A stretch of DNA of 15,806 nucleotides from the NCBI RefSeq assembly GCF_004359215.1, contig NC_090612.1, positions 3,797,108 to 3,812,913 of the forward strand, given 5' to 3'. Position numbers and translations under genes: made by a program. The notes under the pieces are model-generated. The model had not been told where the DNA came from. It did not search any database and saw only the letters and a program-made list of their open reading frames with translations. This document shows positions 7,002 through 15,235 of this stretch, piece after piece. Source of the stretch: Bremia lactucae (lineage: Eukaryota; Oomycota; Peronosporomycetes; Peronosporales; Peronosporaceae). Position 1 is the first letter of the stretch. Every line of letters starts with the position of its first letter.

Positions 7002-10000
7002 CTATGGGTACAGACCACGCTGGCGGACGTGTAACGCCGTCGGGTTCTGGCTGAGAAAATCGCTGAAGAGTCGGTTGCGTGACAGCAGAGCAAGGAGAAT
7101 TTGCTGCTGCGCCTGCTGACCAGGATCGTAAATGCGACGAAGGCGGTGACGAAAGTGCGCGCAAGCCGTTGTCAAGATGACCTGTAATGCGGGGAGAACA
7201 GGCGTGGGCTGTCTCCCGTCGAAGAGGCAACGATTGCGGTCTGTCCAGATGAAATGAAGCGTCACAGCACGAAGCGTGTGCCAAGCGTCATGAACTTCGT
7301 CATCACAGTCCTTGTAGTCATCACGCACACGCATCTTCCTTGCCAAGGCGATGTCAAGCCAATTCGGTCTCGAACGTAACAGCGGAGAAATAAGCTGGTT
7401 CAAAAGACGCCACAGCTGGGTCGCAAAGGTACACTCAAAGAACAAGTGCTCCCCCGTCTCGATGGCGTTGCACCCATCGCGCACGCAATATTGAATGCGT
7501 GGGTGAGCAGCTTCGAGGAACCAGAACCGAGAGCGCACAGGCAAAAGACGGAACGCTAGACGGAACTGCAAGTCTTCGAATACTGGGAGCAGAATCGCGC
7601 GCAGGTGCTTGCTGTACCGCACAAGCGACCGGATCTGTTCCTGACTCACACGGCGCGAGTGAGCATTCATTGGGTGTGCTTTCGTCGGTGGGGTTGGTGT
7701 CCACACCACACGAAGCAAAGCCGATCGTGGAATTACAGGAACCAGGCATACTTTGTCCCCGCTCATGCATCCCAGGTATGGAGGTGGTGGTTGTAAAGCG
7801 AGCTGGGCCTGATGCACAAATTCGCGCGCGTTCAGACGCCAGACGATCTGCGTGGCTTCATTGTACAGTACTCGTAGCCACTTCGCCTGTTGTCCGGGTG
7901 CCGTGGACAAGAGTGTAAAGTCGATGTGCCGTTCAACAAAGTCACGCTGGGACGGCCACGCACAACCCGCGCGCATAAAGTCCGCCAGCGAACGCATGCG
8001 GAAGACTCGGGACACGTGGAGTCGAAAACTGCGTTGCGGTTCGGGAACCATACCAAGACATCGTCGATGTGGTGAGCTGGTGTGCGTTCGTGCAGCCTGC
8101 TCGTAGTGAAGCGCAGCATCGGAATGGAACCAGATCGGTTGGTGAAGACCGTAAGCAGCTTGCTCCTCCAGTGGAAGGTCACGCCACGTCAGCTTCCATC
8201 GAATTTTGTACCACCAGATCCAGGTTGCTTTCCACCACGGCGAGGCTAGACTCCAAGTGATCATTGCGCCATGCCGGAGCGGAGAGATCACAAGAAGGTC
8301 TAAGGCATGTCGTACCCCGTAGCGAGGAAGAATGGACGTCAGAAGCTCAACGCCGGCGGTCGTCCAGTTCCGAGCATTCGCGTCTGGTGCTGCACGAATG
8401 AACTGCAGCAGCAATGCAAGACGCTGTCGTTTGAGATGGGCATCTAAGCTGGGGATACCGAGGCCACCTTCACGCTTGGTCAGGTACAAAAATTCGCGCG
8501 GGATGAGCTGGACGTGGGATGCATCTCGGTCGTGCTTCCGGCTCAGAACAAATCGGTTCAGCATCGACTGCCACCGCTTCACCACTGTAGCAGGAATCGA
8601 GACGTGCTGCGTGTAGTGCCAGAGACGCGAGATCACCATCGTTTGAGCCACCAGAAGCCGGCCACGAAGTGTTCGAGCTCGTCTGTACCACACCTTGACG
8701 CCGTCGTAGAAGCGCTGGTCCAGAAAATCGACGATGGCGTCAACGACTGGAGACTGACCGAATGGGATGCCAAGATACTTCACAGTCTCGGTTCGGCCCA
8801 GCACGCGCACGCCAGGAAGCAAAGGACAGTCGTGGCTTCGATTCAGTGCGAGAAGCACCGACTTGGACAGGTTCAGCTGCGCTCCAGAGCCATTGCAGTA
8901 CTCTTCCACGATCGCCAGCTGAGCCTGTAGGTTCGGTATCGAGCTACCAAGAAGAGTCGAGTCGTCCGCAAAGAACATGGACGTGGTAGTGTGATCCGCG
9001 TTCAGACACACACCGTACTCGTCATGCGAGCGCAGCATGTTACCCAGTGGCTCGATCGTCAAGACGAATAGCAGAGCAGACAACGGATCACCTTGCTTCA
9101 CCCCTCTCGTTGGGTGCAGTGCTGGCTGAATGGTCTGGTTGATGACAAGATGCGCTTGGGGATCGGTGTACAGTAGCTGAATCCATTGNNNNNNNNNNNN
9201 NNNNNNNNNNNNNNNNNNNNNNNNNNNNNNNNNNNNNNNNNNNNNNNNNNNNNNNNNNNNNNNNNNNNNNNNNNNNNNNNNNNNNNNNNNNNNNNNNNNN
9301 NNNNNNNNNNNNNNNNNNNNNNNNNNNNNNNNNNNNNNNNNNNNNNNNNNNNNNNNNNNNNNNNNNNNNNNNNNNNNNNNNNNNNNNNNNNNNNNNNNNN
9401 NNNNNNNNNNNNNNNNAGAAACGCGGTGTCGAAACCCATGCGCTCGAGCAGTCGGAACATGTAGTCCCAATTGACGCGATCGAACGCCTTCTGGAAGTCC
9501 AGGAAGAGCGCATACGCTTCTTCGTCGCGGCTCGTGACCAAGTCTTGTAGATCCGCGAGGAACCGGATATGGTGGTGGATCGACCGACGTTTGACAAAAC
9601 CCTTCTGGTCAGGATGAATCAAGTCGAGAAGGACGCTCTGCAACCGATACGACAGTGCCTTGGACAGCACCTTCACATCGACTTGGACGAGTGCAATTGG
9701 TCGGTAGTTACCAGGCTCGGCACGCGATCCCTTCTTGTGCAGGAGCACGACGGCTGTCTTGCGCTGTGATGGAAGCAGCACGCCACATTTGAGACGGTGA
9801 TGGAAGACTATGCTCAAGCACTCGCCAAACACATCCGGAGCCACCTGGTAAAATCCAGCGGTCAGTCCGTCCATGCCAGGTGCCGACGTTGCCTTCATGT
9901 GTCGGATCGCACTCGCCATGTCTGCGGAAGTAACTGGTGCGTTCAAGATCGCACTATCGATATCCGAGACGAAGCGGACAATCGAGTCAAGAAGCTTGTG

Positions 10001-10302
10001 CTGCAGTCCAGTGTCAGGAGGAGGAGCCCGTCCCGCCGGACTGTTAGGGTCGCCCATCTCGGACCCCCAGTGCTCCAGGAAGCGGAAAGAAATCTCGTGA
10101 GGGTTGCTCGAGACACTGCCAGTTGGTGTTACAACCTTCTCAATCGAGACACGCCGCAAGCTTGTATCCAGCGGACGGAAGAAGTGCCTGGTCGACTTTT
10201 CAGCATTGGTAGCTTGGAAGTCGAACGCAGTGTCTTGGTTGTACTGACTAGTCCGAGTGACTATCTCCTTGTAATTCCGTAAAGCCTCACCGTAGAGCTC
10301 AC
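7002..10302 (-). pseudogene. LINE ORF2, reverse transcriptase part, copy 2 (gap and frameshift)
   Basis: It carries the same RT as copy 1. Segment 10302-9417 encodes the linker and RT up to just after motif A, and segment 9188-7002 encodes motif B, Phe-Ala-Asp-Asp motif C, the thumb region and the zinc-binding tail. In the sequence left of the gap the only difference from copy 1 is Val to Gly in the zinc-binding segment (base 7453). The upstream edge at 10302/10303 is a 223-bp deletion that shifts the frame, so the endonuclease is separated from the RT. The 228-N gap corresponds to a single C in copy 1; if that is also true here the RT frame is otherwise uninterrupted. Confidence 0.85.
9189..9416. 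other. Assembly gap, 228 N
   Basis: The flanks ATCCATTG and AGAAACGC are separated by only one C in copy 1 (base 2788). The gap size is therefore probably wrong, and the join coincides with the place where divergence between the copies jumps. Confidence 0.98.
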
Positions 10303-11097
10303 CACTGGGTACTCGAGCAAGTAGCGAGAAAATTTCCAGTACCCCCGACCGTGGAGCTGCGCGCACGACCGGAAACGCACCGAGTGAGCTAGATGGTCAC
10401 CAGCGTGCGTCGGCAGGAAAAACTTGGAGCTGGCGTAAAAGCGATCACAGTGTGCCCCGGACAGCAAAATGTAGTCCAGCCGGTTCTTCCAAGGAAGAGG
10501 ACCAGTGAACACACGCCCGGTGTCGAAGTGGATCCGCCATGCGTCAACTACCCCAAGCTTCGCTAACCATTCAAGACAACGGGCTCGGGCGGGATCGTAG
10601 TGCAGGTTGGGGGTGGAAGAGTCGAGTGTCGGATCCAAAGGAGTGTTGAGATCGCCCAGCACGAAGTGTGTTGCATTGTCCTCAAATCGTTCAGTCATCA
10701 GGCCCAAGAAGAAGTCCTGTTTCGCTTGGCGGTCTACAGGAGCGTACACGTTGTGAATGTAGATCGGCGCACCGTCCACCATCAGCTTCACGACGAGGTA
10801 GCGACCTGGAACAGCAAGACTCTGAACCTCGACAGCCGAGTCAAAGCCAGGGAAGTCGGATCGAAGCACGGTGAGCACCCCATTACTCCGACCCCGCGTG
10901 GGCCGATCTAGCAGCGAGTTGGGGTCGTCCACGAAGACCTTGTGCTGAAAACTCGAGGCAAGGTGGAACTTGAAAGTGGAAAGATGTGAGCGGTCGGCAA
11001 ACTTAGTTTCTTGGACACAGGAAAGGGAGTACTTGGTGAGCATGCTCTCGATAAACAAATTGCCGTTCTGCTTGATGCCGTTAGTGTTGACGGTCAT
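10261..11097 (-). CDS. LINE ORF2 N-terminus, APE-type endonuclease
   Basis: An open frame of 278 codons from an ATG at 11097. It is an exonuclease-endonuclease-phosphatase domain that nicks target DNA for target-primed reverse transcription. Conserved positions are visible in order: Asn6 in Asn-Thr-Asn-Gly-Ile, Glu30 in Gln-Glu-Thr-Lys, Tyr118 in Asn-Val-Tyr-Ala-Pro, Asp149 and Asn151 in Gly-Asp-Leu-Asn, Asp208 in Arg-Leu-Asp-Tyr, and Asp234-His235 in Gly-Asp-His-Leu-Ala-His. All catalytic positions are therefore present. After residue 266 the 223-bp deletion throws the frame out and a stop follows 12 residues later, so the endonuclease would be made without RT. It starts 40 bases after the last ORF1 stop codon, as in a two-ORF LINE. 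Confidence 0.9.
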   Translation of the reverse strand: MTVNTNGIKQNGNLFIESMLTKYSLSCVQETKFADRSHLSTFKFHLASSFQHKVFVDDPNSLLDRPTRGRSNGVLTVLRSDFPGFDSAVEVQSLAVPGRYLVVKLMVDGAPIYIHNVYAPVDRQAKQDFFLGLMTERFEDNATHFVLGDLNTPLDPTLDSSTPNLHYDPARARCLEWLAKLGVVDAWRIHFDTGRVFTGPLPWKNRLDYILLSGAHCDRFYASSKFFLPTHAGDHLAHSVRFRSCAQLHGRGYWKFSRYLLEYPVVSSTVRLYGITRR

Positions 11098-11137
11098 AAA
11101 ACTGACAGCGCTCCAGGGGTGCTGTGTCGAGGAGCCC

Positions 11138-12147
11138 TTAGTTGCGAGTGGCTAAACCTCCCGCGACTGTCGACACCGTGTCATCAGCAGCGACGTGAAG
11201 CTTCAACACCGATGAGTCGTCCGGGTAAAAGCCCTCTAGCTTCCGAAGCGACTCGAGATCGTCAAATAAGTAGCCTTGCCACTGCACCTCTCGCCACTGG
11301 TGCATGCAGTGCGCACCGAGGTCCGACCGTAAGAGCCGAAGGAGCGTGTTCGGGTGCAGCAAGCGGGCGTTGTGCGCCGAAATCCACACAACCGGCTGAC
11401 CTGTGATGTACTGTATCCAGTGATCGTTACTGAACAGCAACGGCGTGGTTGCCATAAGAGCCAACTCAAACAACCAAGCGCCTTAGTCGCACGCGACAGC
11501 TCGCGAATCGAGTCGGAGTGGTTCCATCATTTCGCGCAAGCCGTGAAGATATCCACGCGCTTGGAAGGAACCTTCATTTTCATCAACTGCTTCCATTTGC
11601 TTGCGAACGTCGTGTCTTCTCCAGGGTTTGTTGCACTGAAGACGCGGTTGATCACATGGAGCTGCGCCAGCTCCGCATTTCCGTGCCGCTCCTAGCCATC
11701 TTTAACGACATTGCGCTGTTGAAGGCTAGAGAGCACTCGTTCGCCGTCTTCGTGATGTGGTCAGGATTGGTCGCGTTCTCAACCAGTTTGCACGCAAGAT
11801 CGACCTGTGTCTGCGGCTACGAGACGATCCGGTAGGGTGTCGAGCAGCGCGGTGTTCTCATCATTCAGCATCGATTCGGTCACAACTGATAAGGGCGACG
11901 CCTGCGATGCTTTCTTAATCTTTGTGTGGTGCTTCTCGACAAAGAACGCGGACTCGTTCGCAGTCTTTACGGCTGCAGGACGCTTCACATCCACGGGGAC
12001 GATCTGGCAACGGACGCCGTATTTCGGGTCAGCCGTCACGTTTTCGCTGCAAACGAGACCTCCATCGACTGAAGCGCTTGGAAGTAGTTCGCGGTGGCGA
12101 TGCCGTCCAGTGGCATCGGTTGCTGCTTCACCAGGAGAGAAGAAAAG
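11138..12147 (-). pseudogene. LINE ORF1, C-terminal part, frameshifted
   Basis: Coding similarity runs through this stretch but jumps frame several times. The pieces I can follow lie at about 12150-12040 (a segment with Met-Pro-Leu-Asp-Gly-Ile), 12039-11700, about 11675-11555, about 11550-11480, and 11470-11141 (Trp-Ile-Gln-Tyr-Ile-Thr-Gly and onwards, ending in TAG/TAA-type stop at 11138-11140). Each piece reads as plausible protein up to its break, so small indels rather than introns are likely. No zinc knuckle is visible. Function beyond a LINE ORF1 is not recognised. Dense frameshifts here against an intact endonuclease next door suggest ORF1 decayed under no constraint, or that the stretch has poor base quality. 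Confidence 0.55.
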
Positions 12148-12999
12148 TCAATGCCACTGCGACCGCGCTTCTTTCTTGTTCTTCGCAACGGTTGTGAAGC
12201 CGTCACTCGTGAGCAGCAGGGGCTGAGACGTATGTTTCGGACTCCCAGGAGGCGAGACCGGACCGTTCGAGTCATTGAAGGTCGATAATGACAGCGCATC
12301 CTCCCTGTTGCTAGGCGGGATCGCGAGCTGGGTGGCAGCAGATCGCTGTCCATGCTGAGCTCCACGTTGGAGCTGACCATCACGTTTCTTGGACTCCCTG
12401 ATATTCTTCTGGAGAGAGCTTTCCTGCGGCTTAGCGCTGGCGGGTGGCGTGGATGAGGTTGCTGGTTTCTGTTGCTTATGCGAAGCAGACTCTCTTGGAA
12501 TTGGGGAGCGAGGAAACTCTCCATCAGATGTCGCGAGGTCGATACCGTGGTGCGAGCGGTAGCCAAACGGCAGGTGCTCGGATCGAAATGGAGCGTTCAT
12601 GCCATGCGCAGGGTGCAGCTTGTTGTCGAACAGGATCTGGTCACACACCGAACCGTTTACAATCAAGGCACTCGGACAAGACGCGCTCAAGAAGTAAACG
12701 CGCCAGGTGGCAGACGTGATACCAGTCGCGAGGTTAACTTCGCGGAACGTGTCATACACCGGCTTGCATCCCAAAAGGAACAAGCGATGTAGCATCACGT
12801 CCGTGTTGGTGTCCGAGTCGACGTTGGAAATATCAATGAAGTATTTCCCGCCGAGCACGTCGAACTCCTTAAACAGGAAGACACCCCCAAGGATGTTTAC
12901 CTTGGTGCGTTCAAGGGCAAGACAAGCCTCGTTAGACTTCACCTTAACACGGAGATTGCCGCCCGGGAGTTTGGAGACCTGGCCAATCTCAAACCTGCC
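12148..12999 (-). pseudogene. LINE ORF1, middle part, after in-frame TAA
   Basis: Same frame as the N-terminal part, resuming directly after the TAA at 13000-13002 and ending in TGA at 12148-12150. The first 120 residues alternate short strands and helices (for example Gly-Lys-Tyr-Phe-Ile-Asp-Ile, then Thr-Trp-Arg-Val-Tyr-Phe), which could be an RRM-like RNA-binding fold as found in many LINE ORF1 proteins; this is inference. The later part is Ser/Pro/Gln-rich and basic. The single upstream stop and the downstream frameshift make the whole ORF1 non-functional as assembled. Confidence 0.6.
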
Positions 13000-13704
13000 T
13001 TACAGCTTCTCTAGTGCAGCGTTGCCGTGGGACTTTCCAGACAGCGAAGCCATGATCATCTGCAGCGGCGTCTTCGCGAACGTGCGGCCAGTGTCGATCA
13101 CCATGTCGAAACGGGCACGAGGAAGAGCATACGGCCGCGCTTGCTCCATGCGAGACGAAATGAACGACCAGTCTCCTCCGGCAGCATACTGCCGCTCGAT
13201 CGCCTCAATTTCGCAGGCAAGCGGTTTCGGCGTTTCCATGCGACGACGCGCCGCGTCAGATTCGGCATGGTCACGCCGGAGATGTTCTTGTTGCCCAATG
13301 ACATCAGCCATCGTTGGCCGTGGATCCACCGTCGAACGCGTGGCGGCGATGTTGGCGTCGGTGTCAGTAGGCGAGAGCGTGGGGTCCCCCGCCACTTCAC
13401 CCGGCATATCATCAGGAGCGGACATAGGGAGGGGTGTCGTCGCCACCATCGTCACGTCAGCATCTTCCTCAGGTCCTGTCTCAACTTGCGCAAGTGGTGC
13501 AAGCGAAGTCGAGGACGGAGACGCGGCGAGATGAGTGGTGGTCAGGGCTTGATCGCAACATCCAGTTCCCTCCGAATTTTCAAAGGGGGATGGTTTGAAC
13601 ACAGTTCCCGGTTGGATCCCAATTGCAACCCTAGGGTTCGGGTCAGATGGTCCAAGTGGCTTTTGTGCGACAGTTGTCTGGGACGCAGAAGCTGGATTTT
13701 CCAT
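13000..13704 (-). CDS. LINE ORF1, N-terminal part
   Basis: The frame is open from 13848, but I choose the ATG at 13704-13702 because it has G at +4 and because the bases upstream of about 13807 probably belong to a copia LTR. The translation is a Pro/Thr/Ser-rich, acidic leader (Asp-Pro-Asn-Pro-Arg, Glu-Glu-Asp-Ala-Asp) followed by a helical segment with many Arg and Glu residues around the middle (Arg-Arg-Asp-His-Ala-Glu), possibly a short coiled coil. It ends at TAA 13000-13002, after which the same frame continues into the middle part. Identified as ORF1 by its place upstream of the endonuclease ORF on the same strand. Confidence 0.6.
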   Translation of the reverse strand: MENPASASQTTVAQKPLGPSDPNPRVAIGIQPGTVFKPSPFENSEGTGCCDQALTTTHLAASPSSTSLAPLAQVETGPEEDADVTMVATTPLPMSAPDDMPGEVAGDPTLSPTDTDANIAATRSTVDPRPTMADVIGQQEHLRRDHAESDAARRRMETPKPLACEIEAIERQYAAGGDWSFISSRMEQARPYALPRARFDMVIDTGRTFAKTPLQMIMASLSGKSHGNAALEKL

Positions 13705-13805
13705 GGGAAAGCCGGAGCGTAGGATGCAGGGTGTAGGGTTGAAAGGTTGAAAGAAGGTACTTCTTAGAGAGTCGACTTGTGTAGTAGCCGGCAAATTGAG
13801 AAGTG

Positions 13806-13878
13806 TGTGTTGTGGCTCAGTCGGGTAAGGCATGGCGGTGCGACACACTGGTCACCGGTTCGATACCCGGTAACGACA
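13806..13878 (+). other. tRNA-like sequence with Pol III A and B boxes
   Basis: The A box TGGCTCAGTCGG at 13813-13824 and the B box GGTTCGATACC at 13857-13867 are close to consensus and 32 bases apart, as in tRNA genes. A perfect 5-bp T-stem (ACCGG/CCGGT) closes an 8-base loop, one base too long, and GTTGT/ACGAC can form part of an acceptor stem. No standard anticodon arm folds, so this is not a working tRNA. It may be the head of a tRNA-derived SINE, a tRNA pseudogene, or an inherent part of the LTR. Confidence 0.45.
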
Positions 13879-14107
13879 AAAAGTAAAACCTTCGGAAACT
13901 GGTGTTTGGGGTTCACCAGCACTGTACCACCAGACAGTGACGTCCCCCATTTTATGGTAGTCCACATATCTGGGAAAGGGGGCGCAGCGAACGATAGGAA
14001 AGAATTAACGGTAGGATAAAGTTAAACTCAAAATATAACTTACTTTCCGGTTTGCAATCTCGACCGTAAGCCCATCTTCAAGCTCATAGCGTTAACGTAA
14101 GTCAACA
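13808..14107 (+). mobile_element. Probable copia LTR (300 bp)
   Basis: Begins TGTTG and ends CAACA, a perfect 5-bp inverted terminus of the TG...CA type, and is followed at once by a copia-type primer-binding site. A TATAA lies at 14034-14038. The 300-bp length is normal for a copia LTR. No second LTR is in the window, so the start is chosen from the inverted termini only. It interrupts or abuts the 5' end of the LINE on the other strand. Its first 70 bases are tRNA-like (separate entry), which is unusual. Confidence 0.5.
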
Positions 14108-14121
14108 GGTTATGAGCCCAA
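14102..14121 (+). repeat. 20-bp direct repeat over LTR end and primer-binding site, copy A
   Basis: TCAACAGGTTATGAGCCCAA, identical to 15216-15235. The two copies flank the inverted copia fragment. At 20 bp this is too long for a copia target-site duplication, which is normally 5 bp. Confidence 0.95.
14108..14120 (+). other. copia primer-binding site, first copy
   Basis: GGTTATGAGCCCA directly follows the LTR end. It is complementary to the anticodon arm of initiator tRNA-Met (loop ...CTCATAA...), the half-tRNA primer known from Drosophila copia. Downstream the element does not continue into gag but into an inverted gag-integrase piece. The same site recurs at 15222-15234. Confidence 0.7.
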
Positions 14122-15216
14122 CTTGAACGCGCTCATGACTTCACTCTTCTTTCGCAACGGATAAACTGTCACGTACCGGCTCTTCATCATGATGAAGCTC
14201 ACAATGTACTTGAAGCCGGATCTTGAAGCTGGAGTGATTGGTCCAAGCACGTCGGAGCATACGATACCGTCAAAACGTGCACTCTCCCTGATCCCTTTGT
14301 CTTCTTCGCTTGACTTGAATGACTTGCGTACTTGCTTGGACGTTGCGCATACGTCACACACGACGTCGGTCTTCATTTCCGCGCCTTTGATCCTTCCGTC
14401 CTTGATCATATCATTAATTGTCCCGTACGATGCGTGACCCAGTCTTCTGTGCCATAGCTCGCTCTCGTACGCGGCTACGTGACACTCCGCACCAGCCTCA
14501 ACGTTGAGGTACATCAGGAAGCCCTGCTTCCTTCCAGTGGCAACTGGTGTCCCGCCCCGCCTCACGACGCACTCGTTGCGCGTGATCTCTACTGTCATTC
14601 CTCGCGCTGATGCAGCCGTAAGCGAGAATAAATTATTTGACAGATCTTCGACATGGAGAGTGTTTTCGAGGCGAGCGTCGATCCAATCATGTCCGGTCCA
14701 AACGCGCAGCTTCACCGTTCCGTGACCGATGACCTTGAGCTTCACATTACTCTTCGCGCTTGATATACTGCGCGCCTGGCACACTTCTTCATACTTCACA
14801 AAAGCTTCTTGGTCCTTGCACATGTGTGCAGATGCGCCACTTTCCATAACCCAGCAGTCGCTGACGGACCCTTCGCTTGCATTAAATGCGACGTTGGAGT
14901 GGTCGTGTCCTCCTTCTCGTGTTTCCCTTGGTCCACGACTTGAACGGCAATCCCTAACATAGTGGCCAGCCTTGCCACAGTTAAAACATGCTCCTGGAGG
15001 TTTTTTAGCACGCCGTTCGTGCTGCTTCTTGGGGTGCTGCTTGCCGTTTCTCTTACTTGTGTAAAGAGCCGTTGCTTCTTCTACACGTGCCGTGTCCTTG
15101 TGCCGCACTTCCTCAGCAATCAACTTGCTCGCGAGGTCGCTGAAATTAAAACTTGACACCGACATGCGAAACGCCTGCACTAAGCTCTCGTAGCTTGCAG
15201 GCAGACTCCTCAGCAT
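14110..15216 (-). pseudogene. Inverted copia gag-protease-integrase fragment
   Basis: A 368-codon minus-strand frame in order: gag C-terminus; a CCHC zinc knuckle (Cys78, Cys81, His86, Cys91, numbered from one residue upstream of the Met); aspartic protease motif Trp-Val-Met-Glu-Ser-Gly-Ala-Ser at 123-130; GAG-pre-integrase Leu-Trp-His-Arg-Arg-Leu-Gly-His at 255-262 with Cys288 and Cys291 completing an HHCC zinc finger; and the start of the integrase core (Ser-Asp-Val near 323). The catalytic protease Asp is Glu here, and the Phe-Ile-Asp-Asp usual for copia integrases is Phe-Ile-Met-Met. The frame ends only because it runs into the inverted primer-binding site, so integrase is truncated before its later catalytic residues and RT/RNase H are absent. 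It starts exactly at the Met shared with the plus-strand gag. Confidence 0.9.
15056..15216 (-). repeat. Inverted repeat arm 1 (copia gag)
   Basis: The reverse complement of 15646-15806 with one mismatch (GCG against GTG in the Ala/Val codon). The arms are separated by 429 bases. The repeat may extend further, since arm 2 reaches the window edge. Confidence 0.95.
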
Positions 15217-15235
15217 CAACAGGTTATGAGCCCAA
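15216..15235 (+). repeat. 20-bp direct repeat over LTR end and primer-binding site, copy B
   Basis: Identical to 14102-14121. It includes the second primer-binding site (15222-15234) and, inside it, the ATG that opens the plus-strand gag. Confidence 0.95.

Larger units (their letters stand above)
6402..10521. repeat. Long direct repeat, copy 2 (matches 1-4116)
   Basis: The counterpart of the left block, in the same orientation, starting about 6.4 kb downstream. It differs by a 228-N gap at 9189, a 223-bp deletion at 10302/10303 and about 22 substitutions, 17 of which fall to the right of the gap. Past 10521 the LINE continues here, whereas the left copy switches to tRNA sequence. Left of 6402 the chromodomain ORF continues here; the left copy is cut by the window edge. 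Confidence 0.95.
6913..13807 (-). mobile_element. Near full-length LINE (L1-like), copy 2
   Basis: A minus-strand element of about 6.7 kb without the Ns: 5' region 13705-13807, decayed ORF1 about 13704-11138, endonuclease/RT ORF2 from 11097 to 7002, and a 3' region of unknown length. The 5' end is probably cut by, or abuts, a copia LTR beginning near 13808. The 3' end is unresolved; no A-tail follows the stop codon directly, and the nearest A-rich candidates on the minus strand are the TTTTA tract (5825-5874) and T22 (5585-5606). In that case the element would contain the chromodomain ORF as an antisense passenger. Frameshifts and a deletion make it non-autonomous as assembled. Confidence 0.8.

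Noticed and set aside
12707..13534. A 275-codon plus-strand open frame
   Set aside because: It lies opposite ORF1, is Ser/Arg-rich without recognisable motifs, and its length is explained by the GC-rich minus-strand coding sequence.
13000..13848. ORF1 start at 13848
   Set aside because: The extra 48 codons upstream of the ATG at 13704 overlap the tRNA-like bases and the probable LTR start, so they are unlikely to belong to the LINE.
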